Assembly: GCA_002335605.1 (NCBI GenBank)
Contig: BEDY01000012.1
Location: forward strand, 1 to 64,000
From: Prillingera fragicola
Lineage: Eukaryota > Basidiomycota > Tremellomycetes > Trichosporonales > Trichosporonaceae
Reading direction: 5' to 3'
DNA length: 64,000 bases
The position numbers were made by a program, and so were the translations under genes. This document shows positions 9,670 to 21,247 of the stretch, in pieces. The notes under the pieces are model-generated. The model searched no databases. It saw only the letters and a list, made by a program, of their open reading frames with translations, and was not told the origin of the DNA. Each line of letters opens with the position of its first letter. Positions within the stretch are counted from its first letter, which is position 1.

Positions 9670-12600
9670 ATGGCAACGCGGTTCCTCCCCACCGCGTCGC
9701 CGGCGACTTCCACCTCCCAGTTGCCATACGGCAATGCCTACCAGTCTCCGCAAGGCAACATGATGCGTCAGCGTATGGGCGGCCCTGCTCCTGGACCCGG
9801 CGCCATGCAACCCCAACAGCGCACCGGTGGGGGCGGCGTTGCAGGAGCACCGCGCCGCACCGAGCGTAAAGATGCCAAAGAGGTCGCCTGGGTCCACTGG
9901 CGCGCTCTTAAAGACTTTCTGGCCGCTTGGGCTGAGAAGGGTAAGTGCTCATGATTGCCTTGCTCTAACAGCCTCAGAATCTCCTACTGCTCGTGCCAGC
10001 GCCCGCGAGAAGCTAACTCGCCTAACCAGACTCCAGTTTTTGGAGCTCAGCACCGATGTGTATGATGAGCTTATGCGTCGTTTGACAGTGGAGCGAGGAG
10101 GGTCCGGAGAAGCAGGTTTGTGCACCGTGATAACCGTGTACGGTCGACTAATGCTTGCAGCTCCTTTTCTTCCTGTCCGCGATGACTTCCATCCGAAACG
10201 CAACCAAGCACGGCAGAAGTTGGCGACCCTCCCCAAGAATCGCTTCCGCGACCTTGCCAGCGACGTGTTCTTTGAGTTGCGACGCCGCTATCCCGAGTTT
10301 GAGACCGAGAAAACTATGCAAATGGAGCCCACATATCAAGCTGGCCCCGCGTACAGCGCCGGACCCGACGGCCAAGCGTACATCTCGCCCACAGCCGAGT
10401 CGCCCTACAAGCAGTATCCAGACACTTCATACGAGGAGCCCCCGGCGCCTGGTCCTATTTACTCAAACTGGCCTCAGGCTTCAGGCGGGCCGCAAGCGCT
10501 TTCGCCAACCGGAACAAATCGCCCAACGCACCACCGCAAGGGCTCGTCTTTGGGAAGCAGCACCGACCGTCCAACGCTGGCTGTCGCGACGAATGGTCAG
10601 GATGCGCGCGACCGCTATGCCAACTTGACGGCAGCAACGAATGATGTTGTTGTTCCAAACAAGAGCCGTCTCCAGGAGGAAGAGATCGAAGTTCCTTACG
10701 CACGCGACAGTCAGGAAGTGACAGACGGTCCCGCCCAGAGTGCGTTGCGAAACGTCGGCGGCGCTGGGCCCAGTAACCTGCGCGAGCTTCGCTCAGAATC
10801 TCGATCAAGCGACCATCCTGCCAACAATGCCGTCTCTCCGCAGCTCACCGACGAGCCCTACTTTGATCGCATGTCCTTCGCCTCTAATGTAACCTCGACC
10901 ACTCGTTCTAAAGCGGTCACTGGGATAGTCTCTCCGAATGGCTGGGAAGACATGGAGAACAAGATTCGAGCCGAGTACGAGTTGCGCATTGCAGGGCTGG
11001 AAAGGCGTCTCAACGTCACTGAGGCGGATCGCGACGAAGCTCAGCGTGCGGTGTCTGAGGAGCAAGAGCGAAGAAAGGATTACGAGGATGAAGTACGGGG
11101 TCTCAAGGAGCGATCTACGACCCATGCGTCTTCGTTGCGCTCTATTCAGCATGAACTCGACATCTCGCGCGATGCGGCCGACGCGCTGCGACACCAGAAT
11201 GAGCAGACGGTGCGGCAACTACAAGACGAGGTAGCCCAGTGGCGTGAGCGGTGCGACGGACTCGAGGATGAGATGCGACGCCTCGAAGAGGAGCGTTCCG
11301 GTCAGGGAAACAACAACAGCCGAGCCATCCCGACGGGAGGTGCAGATACGACGATGGTTGCGGAATTGCAGTCCGAGATGCGCGGCCTTGTCCAGGAACT
11401 CAATTCACTCTCGATTCGCAACGACGAACTGGAAGCCGAGCGTGAACGCGAATCGGAGATCGTGGCCGCCCTTGAAGCCAAGGTGGAGGAGTATCACCAG
11501 CAAGCCAAGGCTGCGCGGATTGAGTTGCGCAACCTGAAAGCGACCTCCACCCTGTTTGTCTCGCAGCCCTTGACAAATGATCACTTGCCGGCGTCTCCCG
11601 ATGGTAACATTGCCGATGTGCATGTTTCTGCCTTCCAGACTGCCATCGACGGCCTTCTTACCGCAGCGAGGTCTTCTCACCCATCAGGTGTCCTTCCTGC
11701 CATGAAGGCGATTGTGGAGTCGGTTACAAGCATTGGCGAGGACGTCAAAGCCTTTGAGGAAACGCCCAATCTCGACGTCGACGTCAGCAAGCTGGAGTCT
11801 CTCAAGCACGAGTCAACGACGCGCCTTTCCGGTCTCATGACGGCCGCAAGGAATCACGCCATGGCATCTGGGCTGTCGCCTGTTAGTCTCATTGACGCTG
11901 CCGCTGGGCATCTCAGTGCCAACGTGGTAGACATTATCAAGCTTCTCAAAATTCGCCGCTCTGGGCATACGCGTGACATACTGCGCAAGCGGTCTTCTAT
12001 GAGCATTGGCGAAATGGTTCGCAGGCGATCAGTCATCTTTGGTGGCGATACCCCTGAGGAGGACGATGAGCCCATCGTCACACCAGCGCCAGGGTCGGAA
12101 GAGCAACGCCACGCACGAGAGGCCGAACAACGCATGCCTGCATATAGCTCGACTGTGTCGCCTCCTCGAGGCGCCAACCTTACTGCGGCTCCCCCCAGTG
12201 CCTACGAAGCCCCTGTGCCCCAGTTTAGGATTCACAGCTTCCAGTCTGCGAGCTCTACAGGCAAGCGGTCGGACTCATTTGATCTGGAGCGCAAGGGTTC
12301 GACTGCCAGTGCCGCCAGTGCGACCGAGTACGGTCAGTCTCGGTCGTTTGCGCCTCCCAAAGCATTGCCCAGGGTTCCAACTGTCAATGTAGCTGCGGCC
12401 GAACCTGCGGCAGACCCGATGGTGTCGCCAGTGCAATCCCTCAGGTCAGAAGTAGATGCTCACATGGCTAGTCCCTCCTCACAATATGCCGATCAGACGG
12501 GCTATGGCCAATATGCGCCATATGACCGCAGCGATAGTGCCGCAGGCGGGGCAAGCACGCGCGAATGGGATGATCTTAAAGTAAGCAGACCCAAGGAAGA

Positions 12601-12965
12601 GGCTCGTCACTGACTTGCAGCCCTATCTCAACACCCAATCTTCGGCCCTCGTCAATGCTATCCAGAATCTCCTGGCGGCAATCCGCACTGGCGGACAAGG
12701 CCCCGCTCTGAACGAGCACCTCTCCGAGGTGATTGCCATTAGTTCGTCCATTGTCGGTGTCAGTTCCTCGGCATTGCCCGACCACTTCCGTTCGACCGGA
12801 GACCCCTTGCTAGCGGACCTCGTTAGTAACACGGACCGTCTGAGCGAGGCCCAGCAGGCGGCGTCTCGTGCCGGAGGGTTTGATAAGGCTCTTCGGCAAG
12901 GCATAGCGACGGCCAGTTTTGGTGTGGCAAAGGCATTGAAGGCATTGATGAAGCTTGGCGCATAG
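9670..12965 (+). CDS. SPA2: SPA2-like polarisome scaffold protein
   Basis: Spa2 organises the polarisome at sites of polarised growth and binds Bni1, Pea2 and MAP-kinase-pathway proteins. Exons are 9670-9940, 9972-10115, 10161-12580 and 12621-12965, giving 1059 aa. The start at 9670 follows from the family-like N-terminus. Two Spa2-homology (SHD/GIT) repeats occupy about residues 75-180, with blocks LTRLTRLQFLELSTDVYDEL and FHPKRNQARQKLATLP followed by FRDLASDVFFELRRR. After a disordered region comes a long coiled coil (about 410-610; EYELRIAGLERRLNVTEAD and following heptads), then a helical domain and a C-terminal vinculin-like helical block. The exon 2 acceptor could be 6 nt later without changing the frame. 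BEM1, another polarity gene, lies about 21 kb away but the two are not clustered. Confidence 0.92.
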
Positions 12966-13242
12966 CATTAAGAGTTGACGCCGGCTTCTTATACTTGTTT
13001 GTAAGGTTTTGAGTCTCTCTGCATTTTCTTGGTATGCCCTGATAAGCGCAGTGCAACGCTGAAAACATTGGTTTACTATTCATTTCAATCACAGGCAGCT
13101 AACTACTACAAGTTTACAGCGACGCGTGGCTCGGCGGCTAGCGCTGGCAGGTTGGTAGACTGTCTCATTCATTTCTCTGGCAATTCTTTCACGGGGTGAT
13201 CATGTCTGCACACCCGCTGCACCTAGGCAGATGGTTTTCACC

Positions 13243-15154
13243 TTAGTAGGCGGGGTCGTAGAACCAACAAACAAGGGCGATGGCGATGTAGGCCATCATG
13301 AGCGTAAAGCCCTCGAGGTAGTTGGTACGACCATCTGAAATGGCAAAGTTGACCAGCACAACGGCGACGACGAGAGCGATTCTGTACTGTCAGCATCATA
13401 TTCTGGGCCAAAGGTGAATGTAACTTACGTCTCGAAAGTGTCGAACAGCAGTGACATTGGCTGCCCAATGATCCATCCTAGGATGACCAGGAGGGGAAGG
13501 ATACACAGCGAAACCTGCACACTGGAGCCGACGGCGATGGAGAGCGACAGGTTGAGACGGTCCTTGAGCGAGACGGTGACTGCAGTAATGTGCTCCACGG
13601 CGTTACCCACAACGGGGAGAATGATGAGACCAACAAACTCCTTGCTGACCGAAGTCTGCTCGGTGAGACCGTCAATGCTGTCGACGAGACACTCCGCGGT
13701 GAGACCAGCCAGGCCGGTAAAGACGGCGAGACTGGCCATGGCAAAGCGAATGCTGACTCGAGGGACGAACTTAGGAACCTCGTGACGCTGGTGACCGCGC
13801 TCAAGGTCGTGGACAGAGCTTCCGTCAACAGAGCTTTCGGAAGGTCCGGTCGTGTGGACAACGATCGTGTTGGGGGAGGCGGGATCCGAGTCGGAGCGCT
13901 TCTCTCGGAGGCGAAGGTCACCAAGTGGCGAGGGCTGCTCCATATTAACAGTACCCAGGTCGACATGCGAGGGCGCATGCGAGGGCGAGTGGAGGCTGTT
14001 GCCGTCGAAGCGGGGCATAGGCGAGGGAGTGCGGTGCCCATCCGCATGGTAGGTGTCGCGGCTCACGACTGTGCGCAACGAGGGGACCCAGTGGGGACGG
14101 GGGAAGACCTTGACGTGGTTGGGCTCCGGAAGGTGAGAGGGCACCTCGCGGACAACCTTGAAGAGGTAGGCGTGCGTCCAGAGCTGGAACGTGAGGTACA
14201 TTGCGTAAACCGCCAGCAGAAGGAAGGAGAGACCGCGACTCATTGCAAGAATGGTCTTGAGCTCGTCGTCTGACATGGCCGAGCCGCCCCGGATAGTGAC
14301 GGTGGCACCTCGGGAGGCGGCGCCAGCGCGGGTGGATGGGTAAGCCAGGTGGAATGCCTCTGGGAGCAGGATGGCCGCAATGGAGATACCCAGGAGAGCA
14401 ATGTGGGTCTGGGCGCCCACGATTGCGTAGAGCTGCTCGTGGAAGCGAAGTCCACCAGCAAAGTAACTCATGCCCAGGACGAGCAAAACTGCGTGGTGTT
14501 AGGGTGGCAAACGGGCGTTTCAATAAAGGGACTCACTGTTACTCAAAATACTTCCTGCCATGCTTGCTTGCACAATGCCCAGCTCACCCTTGACAAGGGC
14601 AAGGATGGCGATGAGCAGCTCTACTGCATTGCCGAATGACGCGTTGAGGAGACCGCCCCAGGCGTCGCCGAGGTGGGTTGCGAGTTCTTCGGTACTGATG
14701 GATTAGCTAATGATAACACATGTTAGGGTGGTGACTCACGCAAAGCTTAGGCCGCCTGCCAGAGGGATGATTGCAAGTAGACTGACTACAAAGACTGCAA
14801 TTGGGTTCTGGTGCGTGAAGTGCAGGGCCCAGGCTACAGGTAGCAGCACTGGGAGGGCGGCAAGGACTGGAACAGCGCGGACGGTGTTCTGTGACTGTTA
14901 GTGGCAAATTGGATGAGAAACGCGTTGCCACTCACCTTTACACTGGCCCAGACCGTGGGCTGTTCCCAGTCGTCCTCCTCGAGGGGGGCGACATCGCTCA
15001 AGGTGCTGGGGGCGCTTGTGCGTCGACCTGGCGTGGCTGGCGCGTCGTGTGGTGCGCCAGCATCGTTGACTTCAAGATGAGAGTGTGGTTCATTGGTATG
15101 CCTTCGTATATCGGGTTCGGGCTCGGCGTCGGGTAGGGGAGTAGGTATAACCAT
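13243..15154 (-). CDS. VCX1: Vacuolar Ca2+/H+ exchanger (CAX/VCX1 family)
   Basis: Moves Ca2+ into the vacuole in exchange for protons, clearing cytosolic calcium. Exons are 15154-14936, 14888-14740, 14694-14537, 14488-13429 and 13381-13243, giving 574 aa. The protein has a hydrophilic N-terminus of about 70 residues, then two halves of membrane helices. Each half carries the CaCA signature: [14 protein letters not shown] in the first and [15 protein letters not shown] in the second. Between them is an expanded cytoplasmic loop of about 140 residues rich in Ser, His and Pro, likely a regulatory site. The final exon encodes the last two helices, ending FYDPAY. The start is the first in-frame ATG giving this N-terminus, but a longer form is possible. 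It converges with SPA2, with about 280 bp between stops. Confidence 0.93.
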
Positions 15155-18123
15155 GCGTAGAATCTGCAGTAGAATTGACGAGTAGAGAGAACGCGGGGTG
15201 AGAAAAGAGAGTATTTGAGGTGAAGGGGAGGGGGAGACCTTATGGCCGACCACCATGCGGTGCAAGGTGCGGTGGCAAAAGTAGTGCCGGATGTCCTGGG
15301 TGACGCAGCACGCACGGTACAGCCACGGTTATCGGATGACTCCGTCGTGTGCAGTCACGAACGTGCGTCGGGTAGGCCATTGGAGCGCTGCCATGGTGGT
15401 GCTGCACGTCATTGTACCCACCAGGTGCATACGGCACTAGATCAGAACAGCTCGACTTGCCAAGGGCAGCAGACGGGACTCGGTTGGTCAAGAAGTGTGT
15501 TTCTTGGCAGGGGCTCAGGCGCTCAGGCACCGACACAGACAGACCCCGGTTGGCGCCGCCCGGCCCCCGACTAATGCAAAGCTTCAGGAGAAAGGTCGCA
15601 GGTTGCAACCTTAATATGAAAAAGGTTCCGTTTATAAAGGGAAGGCGATCATTACTAGGGTACATTCTAGTGTTTAGTAGTGCCGAGTCAATGTGGCCCC
15701 AGCCGCCCCACTCGGCTCTTGGTCACTGGCACCACGCGACCAGCGCCTGCCACACAAATCGTCATACGAATACTTCCCCAGACGCCTGATAGGCACTCGC
15801 GTGACGCGGAGAGCTCCACTCGTTTGCTTGGCGTGATATTTGTGCATTCGTGTGATTGGTGGTGGTCAGACCAGGCAGCTGCAGGTACTGAGTGAGCGCG
15901 GTGGCAACGGTGGAGGTGTGGCACTGGGTTTAATTCAATTATTTAATTGAGACTTCTAGGGAAAAGTGGCCACAGATACATATGGGGCCTGCGCGCACAG
16001 TGTCTTGAGACAGCTAGAGTGAGTAGAGCCTGCATCTGAATCTCTGTCGTGCAGGACAGAAGTGAGGTTTCCCAGCGCGAGTGGCTATCTTCTGAGTAGG
16101 CACCTTATCTTTGCGAAACAGCTCGTGTTGCTGTGGGCGCGATCAACTCTATGACGTACAGCGTTTTTGAATGACAGTCTACATATTCACCCTTCGAGAC
16201 AACTTCGCCACTTATGTAATGATGAACTGGTGACAGCTGGCTCCGTGGTGTAACGCGTGAGATAAGGGAGCAGGTACGCGATATGAAGCAGTGGCAGGAA
16301 GTAACTTGCAGTGCCAGTGACTGCGGCTTGCGAATGAAGTTTGTGGTCCTGTGGTTTACACACGCGCGCCCCCTCCCCCTGGCATCTACTCTTACGTGTG
16401 ATCCTGTGAGTATTGTGACGCAATTGAGCCTACATGGGCCAAAAGCAGACGTCAACTCATTTTCAGCGTAGTTAAGCCCACACTCTCTACCATCGCCTTC
16501 ATCGGTCTTCGCGCTCGTCATCTGGGGCGCTATACCGTACATTCTGAGTATCATTTTTCTCCACCACAGCCTCAGCAATCTGTTCTTTCTTGCTGTTCCT
16601 CACAGTGGCACATTCTCAGCTCAACTTACGCTCTCAAGCACGCAGCTCTTCTTCACCTGCAGTCGCGGATCCTGCCAGTCACCAGGACAACTGTGTCGCC
16701 GCGAATACGTGCTAAGGCTCGTCTGTGAATATGTGAATACCGCTTCTTTGACGAACACTCATCGAAGAAATTGCACTGAGGACAGCTCCACTGAAACGAC
16801 AACGTCCTAGGAAGCATTGCTAAACCGCCGATATCATCCGATGAGTGCCGATCCCGAATTGGGCGGCTGCTGGCGGCTGGCCACTGACCAGGCCACCAGA
16901 AGGCCAAATGGCCAAATCCGAGGATCCAGGTGTCCCCAAATGCCCAACAGACGCAGCCTCCGATTCTTTGGCCCTCAACGGCCTTCACCCTCGGGTCGAC
17001 TGAGCACCACACCTAGGTGTAGTTAAGCCAAAGCATTGGGACCATAAGTTACCGGTAGTGCCACTATAAATACAACAACCCTATCGACCAGGAGTTCAGT
17101 AACAGCGATGGCCCGCTGCGGACCTATCACGTCTGGCAGGCTAAGGCGGCTCATGCCGATGCACGCATAGATTGCGATTCACCGCGCCACGGCCCATTGT
17201 CGGGCAATGGCCCCAAACGGAGCGATGGCTACCCACGTACCCACGTTGGCTACAGAAAATGGAAGCGTAGTTCTAATCCTGACACCGAAAAGTGTCTGAT
17301 TAGCTTGGCGAATTTGCAGTGCACGGCGAATACCGCCAGCTGTGAGCTGACGGTGGTCATCTGCTTGCAGCTGCTTGGAGCGCTTTGGAGCGCTGGAGCT
17401 GTGGAAGCTGCAAGGACACGGTCTAGACCAAAGATGCAGGTATTCCCGGAACGGCGGAAGCAAATGCACGTTCTAGATCCAGGGTGGGAGATGGTAGCAT
17501 CAAGTGTCTTGTTCATAACGTGCGCGGCATGCGTACTTCGGCGAGGCTCGAATTAGGCCAAGTACCCACAGTTGGCATCAGGCGGCTGGCCCCGACCAAG
17601 CTGGGTGAACGTCGCAAGGGTGGTCGTTCCTAGTCGGCGTGGCGTGGCCCACCAGGACGGCGCAGGAGCAGAGGCAACCAGACCCAGCTCAGGGTCCAGC
17701 TCCAAGTTCGCTCACTGCCAAGAATCCGAAAACAACCACTCCGTCCAATTTGGAGAGGTCAAGACTTGATCTCAACGCAGGCAATGTTCAAGTATTCTGA
17801 ATGATCATGGCATCCCAGCAGCTATACAGGTGCTCTGAAATGCATAGGCGCAACCGGGCAGTATGCAATGTGCCAAGAATCACTGAGAAAAAACCCTCCC
17901 GGAATACATGGCCATTTGGGAACGCCGTGAGCGGCTTGGCACCCAAAGGGATTCGTCGCCAAGAACGGCTGGGTCATTTTCTTGGCATTTCTATCATTAC
18001 TTGGCGGGCCACGACAGACCTCTACCGCCTCCTACAAAAGGTCTACCAATGGTCTTCTTATCCCCCACACCCCTGTTCCCACTGTTCTCCACACCACCAC
18101 CCACAGTGACACATATCAGCATC
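15155..18123. other. 3 kb region without a recognisable gene
   Basis: Frames here are short (up to about 157 codons), compositionally mixed and have no family features. I checked for tRNA arms and transposase or reverse-transcriptase motifs by eye and saw none. An AT-rich inverted repeat lies at 15935-15950 (TCAATTA, 2-nt loop, TAATTGA), and a TATAAATA at about 17063. It is the longest unexplained stretch in the window and may hold long promoters or a non-coding transcript. Confidence 0.4.
15935..15950. repeat. AT-rich inverted repeat
   Basis: Perfect 7-bp arms (TCAATTA / TAATTGA) around a 2-nt loop in an otherwise GC-rich setting. It may be a homeodomain-type (TAATT) binding site pair or a chance feature. 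Confidence 0.5.
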
Positions 18124-19023
18124 ATGCCTGCCTCGCCCCGCGCCTTCCACCCAACCCCGGCTCACGCCTCGGGCCCATCACGCGCGCACCCCTACGCCGC
18201 CGGCCCCTCTCAGCACTGCCGCCGCTCGCCTGTGCAGCAGCAGCAACACGAGGAGCGCCGCCTGCCCCCTTCGCCTCCTAGGTCTCGCCGCGACGCGAGT
18301 GCTACTCCTCCCGCTCACCCGAAGCCTGTTCTCGACGCCGGCGACAACTACTGGGACGATGTCGTGAGTTTTTATTGAGCGGCGGGTGGCGCCACTTTAC
18401 GGTGCTGACGAACTAGCCCCCTCCCCCTGCCTCGCTCAAGTCCATTCTCGACTCGTTCCGCCGTTCGGGAGAAGGCGACCGTGACCTGCTCATGAGCATT
18501 CTCGGTGCCAAGAAGGCCGAGGAGGACGTAAGTTTCCGCAAGTGCCACCTTGGCCTTGGAGAATTGTCTTGGCAGAAGCTGACCCCGCCCACAGCGCTTA
18601 ACCGCAATCATCCAAACCCGCCTTACCATTCTCCAGGCGCGTCTCAACATTGCCGCGATCCAGGCGCAGATGCCTCCTGCCATGGACCCTGCCCAGCTCG
18701 CCGCCGCATACCGCCAGGACCGCACCCCCAGCCTTTCGCATGGCTCCACTTCCTCGTCCAACGAGTCGTCGCCCCCAGCACCTGCCCACCTCCCTCCTCC
18801 TCACTCTTACTACTCGAGTTACGCCTCTGCAGACCGTGAGCGTGAGCGCATTCACCTGCCTCCCCCCAACGGCTACGACCGTGAGCGCCTCTCGGCCCTC
18901 TGCGAGGACGAGCGCGCCCCCCGTGACCCCCGCGACCGCTCGCTCTCTGTTGGTGGCCGCCCTGCAGGTCTCGAGATGCTTCTCGAGGGTGTCCGTGAGG
19001 CGGAGCGCAAGGAGCGTGTGTAG
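18124..19023 (+). CDS. Uncharacterised 259-aa protein with a central coiled coil
   Basis: I do not recognise this gene. Exons 18124-18363, 18417-18527 and 18595-19023 join in frame with canonical donors (GTGAGT, GTAAGT) and acceptors. The N-terminal 75 residues are Pro/Ser/Ala/His-rich and likely disordered. Residues about 83-150 are conserved-looking and strongly helical, with LKSILDSFRRSGEGDRDLL followed by ILGAKKAEEDRLTAI and a coiled-coil stretch LTILQARLNIAAIQAQ. The C-terminus ends in a second short helix, GRPAGLEMLLEGVREAERKE. No membrane segment or signal peptide is present. The helix-disorder-helix layout resembles fungal transcription co-regulators, but no function is assigned. Its reality rests on three in-frame exons with protein-like composition. 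Confidence 0.72.
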
Positions 19024-19500
19024 ACGGCAAGGCATAAGAGCGACAGCATCGTTTTTGTAACAGTTGTAATCATCCCCCAATAGCATAGACCGCGTTGTAA
19101 ATTGTATGCCAATTCACTAGGATCAGCACCTCCTTGCAGCCCAGTAGCAACAGTCTGGGAATCTGGCTGGGGCTGGGAACGGAAGAGTGCACCGAAGTCA
19201 GTGTCAGGTGTCGATGTTCCGAGTATCGACTGCCCACTCTTGGCCTCTGGCTTGGCTAGATTGCGACTTGCCACAAAAGCATCCAGTTGGCGCTGCTCGC
19301 CGAGCCCCAAGCCTTCCAAGCATTCATGCCCAGAGTTTTGGGAGCCACGAGTGCCTGGCGAGGCCGCGGGCAGAGTGGGGCCCGAACGGCACAAATAGAC
19401 TTGGCAGCGCGGTTGGGATTACAGCAATAGTCTTGGCAAAACGGGGTTGCTCTGGAACTTGGGGGCTTCTGATACGGTGCGCCACGGTGGCAGCCATGCA
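19024..19500. other. Convergent 3' spacer
   Basis: 477 bp between the 3' ends of the 18.1 kb gene and ORC2. It presumably holds both terminators; nothing else was seen. Confidence 0.45.
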
Positions 19501-21051
19501 TTAGGCCTCGACTACTCTCATCTCATCCAGAATCCGCTCAATAGCGGCCTTGCCAAGTGGCACCCAGCCCCATCGGCCGGAGCGACCATCAATGTCCAGC
19601 TCTGCCACGGCAACAAGTCCATGATCACGGAATTCGCCAAGGAGAGCATTGAATCGGTCTTCTTCGCGCGCGATAAACTTGTCACGTGCTGCCCTCTGCA
19701 ACAGATCAATGTCGAGGGCAAATGCTGGTGCAGACGAGGACGGTGGGTGTGCAGCATGCCCAGCCGTGTCTGAAGGCAGTGAAGCAACCTGCCGTGTGAG
19801 AATGAGCTTGAGCAGACGCGCGGCCATGGGTGGCACGGAGCGCAGAATCTGCATTGCTCCCTCCTCGCTGATCCCAGCAGCCCCACCTTGCCCAAGAGCG
19901 CCAAGTGAGGCTGCTGAAAGCCGAGCGTAGGATAATTCCACGTCATAGTCGTCAAAAGTCGAAGCGGCGTGATACAGCCAGTTGAAGCCTCGAGAAGAAG
20001 GAACATGACTGTCGGCCCTGGCATTGGTGTCGTGTTTTGAGGCGTTTGAAAGTGACGACGAAAACAACAGAGGGGTGTGAACGTGGTCAAAGGTGGCGAC
20101 AAGGTGGATGCCTGGCGACGAGGCTAGTAGGGACAATGCGGCCAGGGCTCGAGGTGTACGCAGAGCTGGGGCGTCTATGTTGTGGAGGATCAGAAAGAGT
20201 GGAGTGGCTCCTTTGGTGGCAAATCGAGCGTATACGCGATATGCCGCTCTTTCAAGTGGCGATGCTGCGGGCGGGAATGGCGCGTCTGCAATGGCTAGTG
20301 TATCCTCCAACGTTGTCAAGACGTTGCGGAGACCAAGTTGAGGAAAGTGACCATTGACAATGGCACAATGACCGCGGCGTTCGAGTTCGGCGCGCACGAA
20401 GCGGTTCACCAGGCGCCGTTTAGAGCCATAGCCATAAATGAGAAGGTTGAAGCCCGCCTCTAGCTCTGCAGCCCACTGCGGAAAGTGGCACGCCGCGTCC
20501 TCCAGAGCCTTCCCTACTCGAACATCTGAGCGTCGAGCACCGTTGGCCGCGGCCTCATACTCGGCTTGACTTAAAGGTCGAGCCAACGCGCAGTATGAAC
20601 TTCCTGACGTTCGCGAGGCACGCGATGCCGCAACAAAGTACGAATCCGCTCTTGAGGTCCTCAGGAAGCCTTCGTCTACCGCAGAGCCGAATGGAAGCCT
20701 GGCTTTGGGCTTCGCAGGAGTGCGTTTGCGCGGTGTCGAGGAAGGTGTCGCTGTCTTGCGCTTGTTTCGTCCGGGAGTGCCCACAAGACCTTGTTGCCGA
20801 GGTTTCCCGCCATCGTCCTCGTCATCATCGTGACCATTATCATCAGCCTCTGATCCACTCGATCCAGAGCCCTCGCCGTCAGATCCAGACTGCGAACGGC
20901 GGTCGCGGTCGGCGTAGGAGGAGAGAAAGGACACAAGATGGGATGCCGTCGGCGCGTCCTCAGCAGCAGCGTTCGATGGGTGGAAGGCAGGCCCTGCTTC
21001 TTGTAGTTCTGAAGAGGCCCTGCGAGCCCGCTTTCGTCCAGAGGGAGGCAT
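19501..21051 (-). CDS. ORC2: Origin recognition complex subunit 2
   Basis: Subunit of the six-protein complex that marks replication origins and loads MCM. Single exon, 516 aa. The N-terminal 115 residues are acidic and basic low complexity with Ser/Thr-Pro sites (GTPGRNKRKTATPSSTPRKR), a likely CDK-controlled tail. The ORC2 core starts at about 118. The family's diagnostic block FPQWAAELEAGFNLLIYGYG followed by SKRRLVNRF lies at about 190-216, at the position of the AAA+ P-loop; as in other Orc2 proteins it lacks a canonical Walker A. A winged-helix region forms the C-terminus (RAARDKFIAREEDRF to the end). The divergent neighbour is RFC1, with 196 bp between the start codons. Confidence 0.95.
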   Translation of the reverse strand: MPPSGRKRARRASSELQEAGPAFHPSNAAAEDAPTASHLVSFLSSYADRDRRSQSGSDGEGSGSSGSEADDNGHDDDEDDGGKPRQQGLVGTPGRNKRKTATPSSTPRKRTPAKPKARLPFGSAVDEGFLRTSRADSYFVAASRASRTSGSSYCALARPLSQAEYEAAANGARRSDVRVGKALEDAACHFPQWAAELEAGFNLLIYGYGSKRRLVNRFVRAELERRGHCAIVNGHFPQLGLRNVLTTLEDTLAIADAPFPPAASPLERAAYRVYARFATKGATPLFLILHNIDAPALRTPRALAALSLLASSPGIHLVATFDHVHTPLLFSSSLSNASKHDTNARADSHVPSSRGFNWLYHAASTFDDYDVELSYARLSAASLGALGQGGAAGISEEGAMQILRSVPPMAARLLKLILTRQVASLPSDTAGHAAHPPSSSAPAFALDIDLLQRAARDKFIAREEDRFNALLGEFRDHGLVAVAELDIDGRSGRWGWVPLGKAAIERILDEMRVVEA

Positions 21052-21247
21052 GGCTGGCGAGTGCTGGCGAGCAGAAAGGAAATTGATGTTATTATTGTTG
21101 ACAGCTCACTTTGAGTAATCTCAGTCGCGTCGATTAGTAAATTCTGCTTCCGCGAATCGAGCGCGTTGGGCCCTCCACTTTGGATGACGGAGCAAGTTGT
21201 TCACGCGTCTTTCTGCTCAGTTCTCACCACCCGCTGCATTCGCCACC
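21052..21247. promoter_or_regulatory. Shared divergent promoter of ORC2 and RFC1
   Basis: Only 196 bp separate two replication-gene start codons. It contains a perfect MluI cell-cycle box, ACGCGT, at 21203-21208, and a related GTCGCGTCG at about 21124-21132. MBF-type factors use such boxes for G1/S expression in other fungi, so joint S-phase control is a reasonable inference. Confidence 0.6.

Noticed and set aside
13590..14273. 227-codon plus-strand frame
   Set aside because: Antisense to the large VCX1 exon, whose sense frame holds the CaCA helices.
16105..16578. 157-codon minus-strand frame in the 3 kb gap
   Set aside because: Mixed composition, no signal, domain or intron support. Length is within chance for this GC content.
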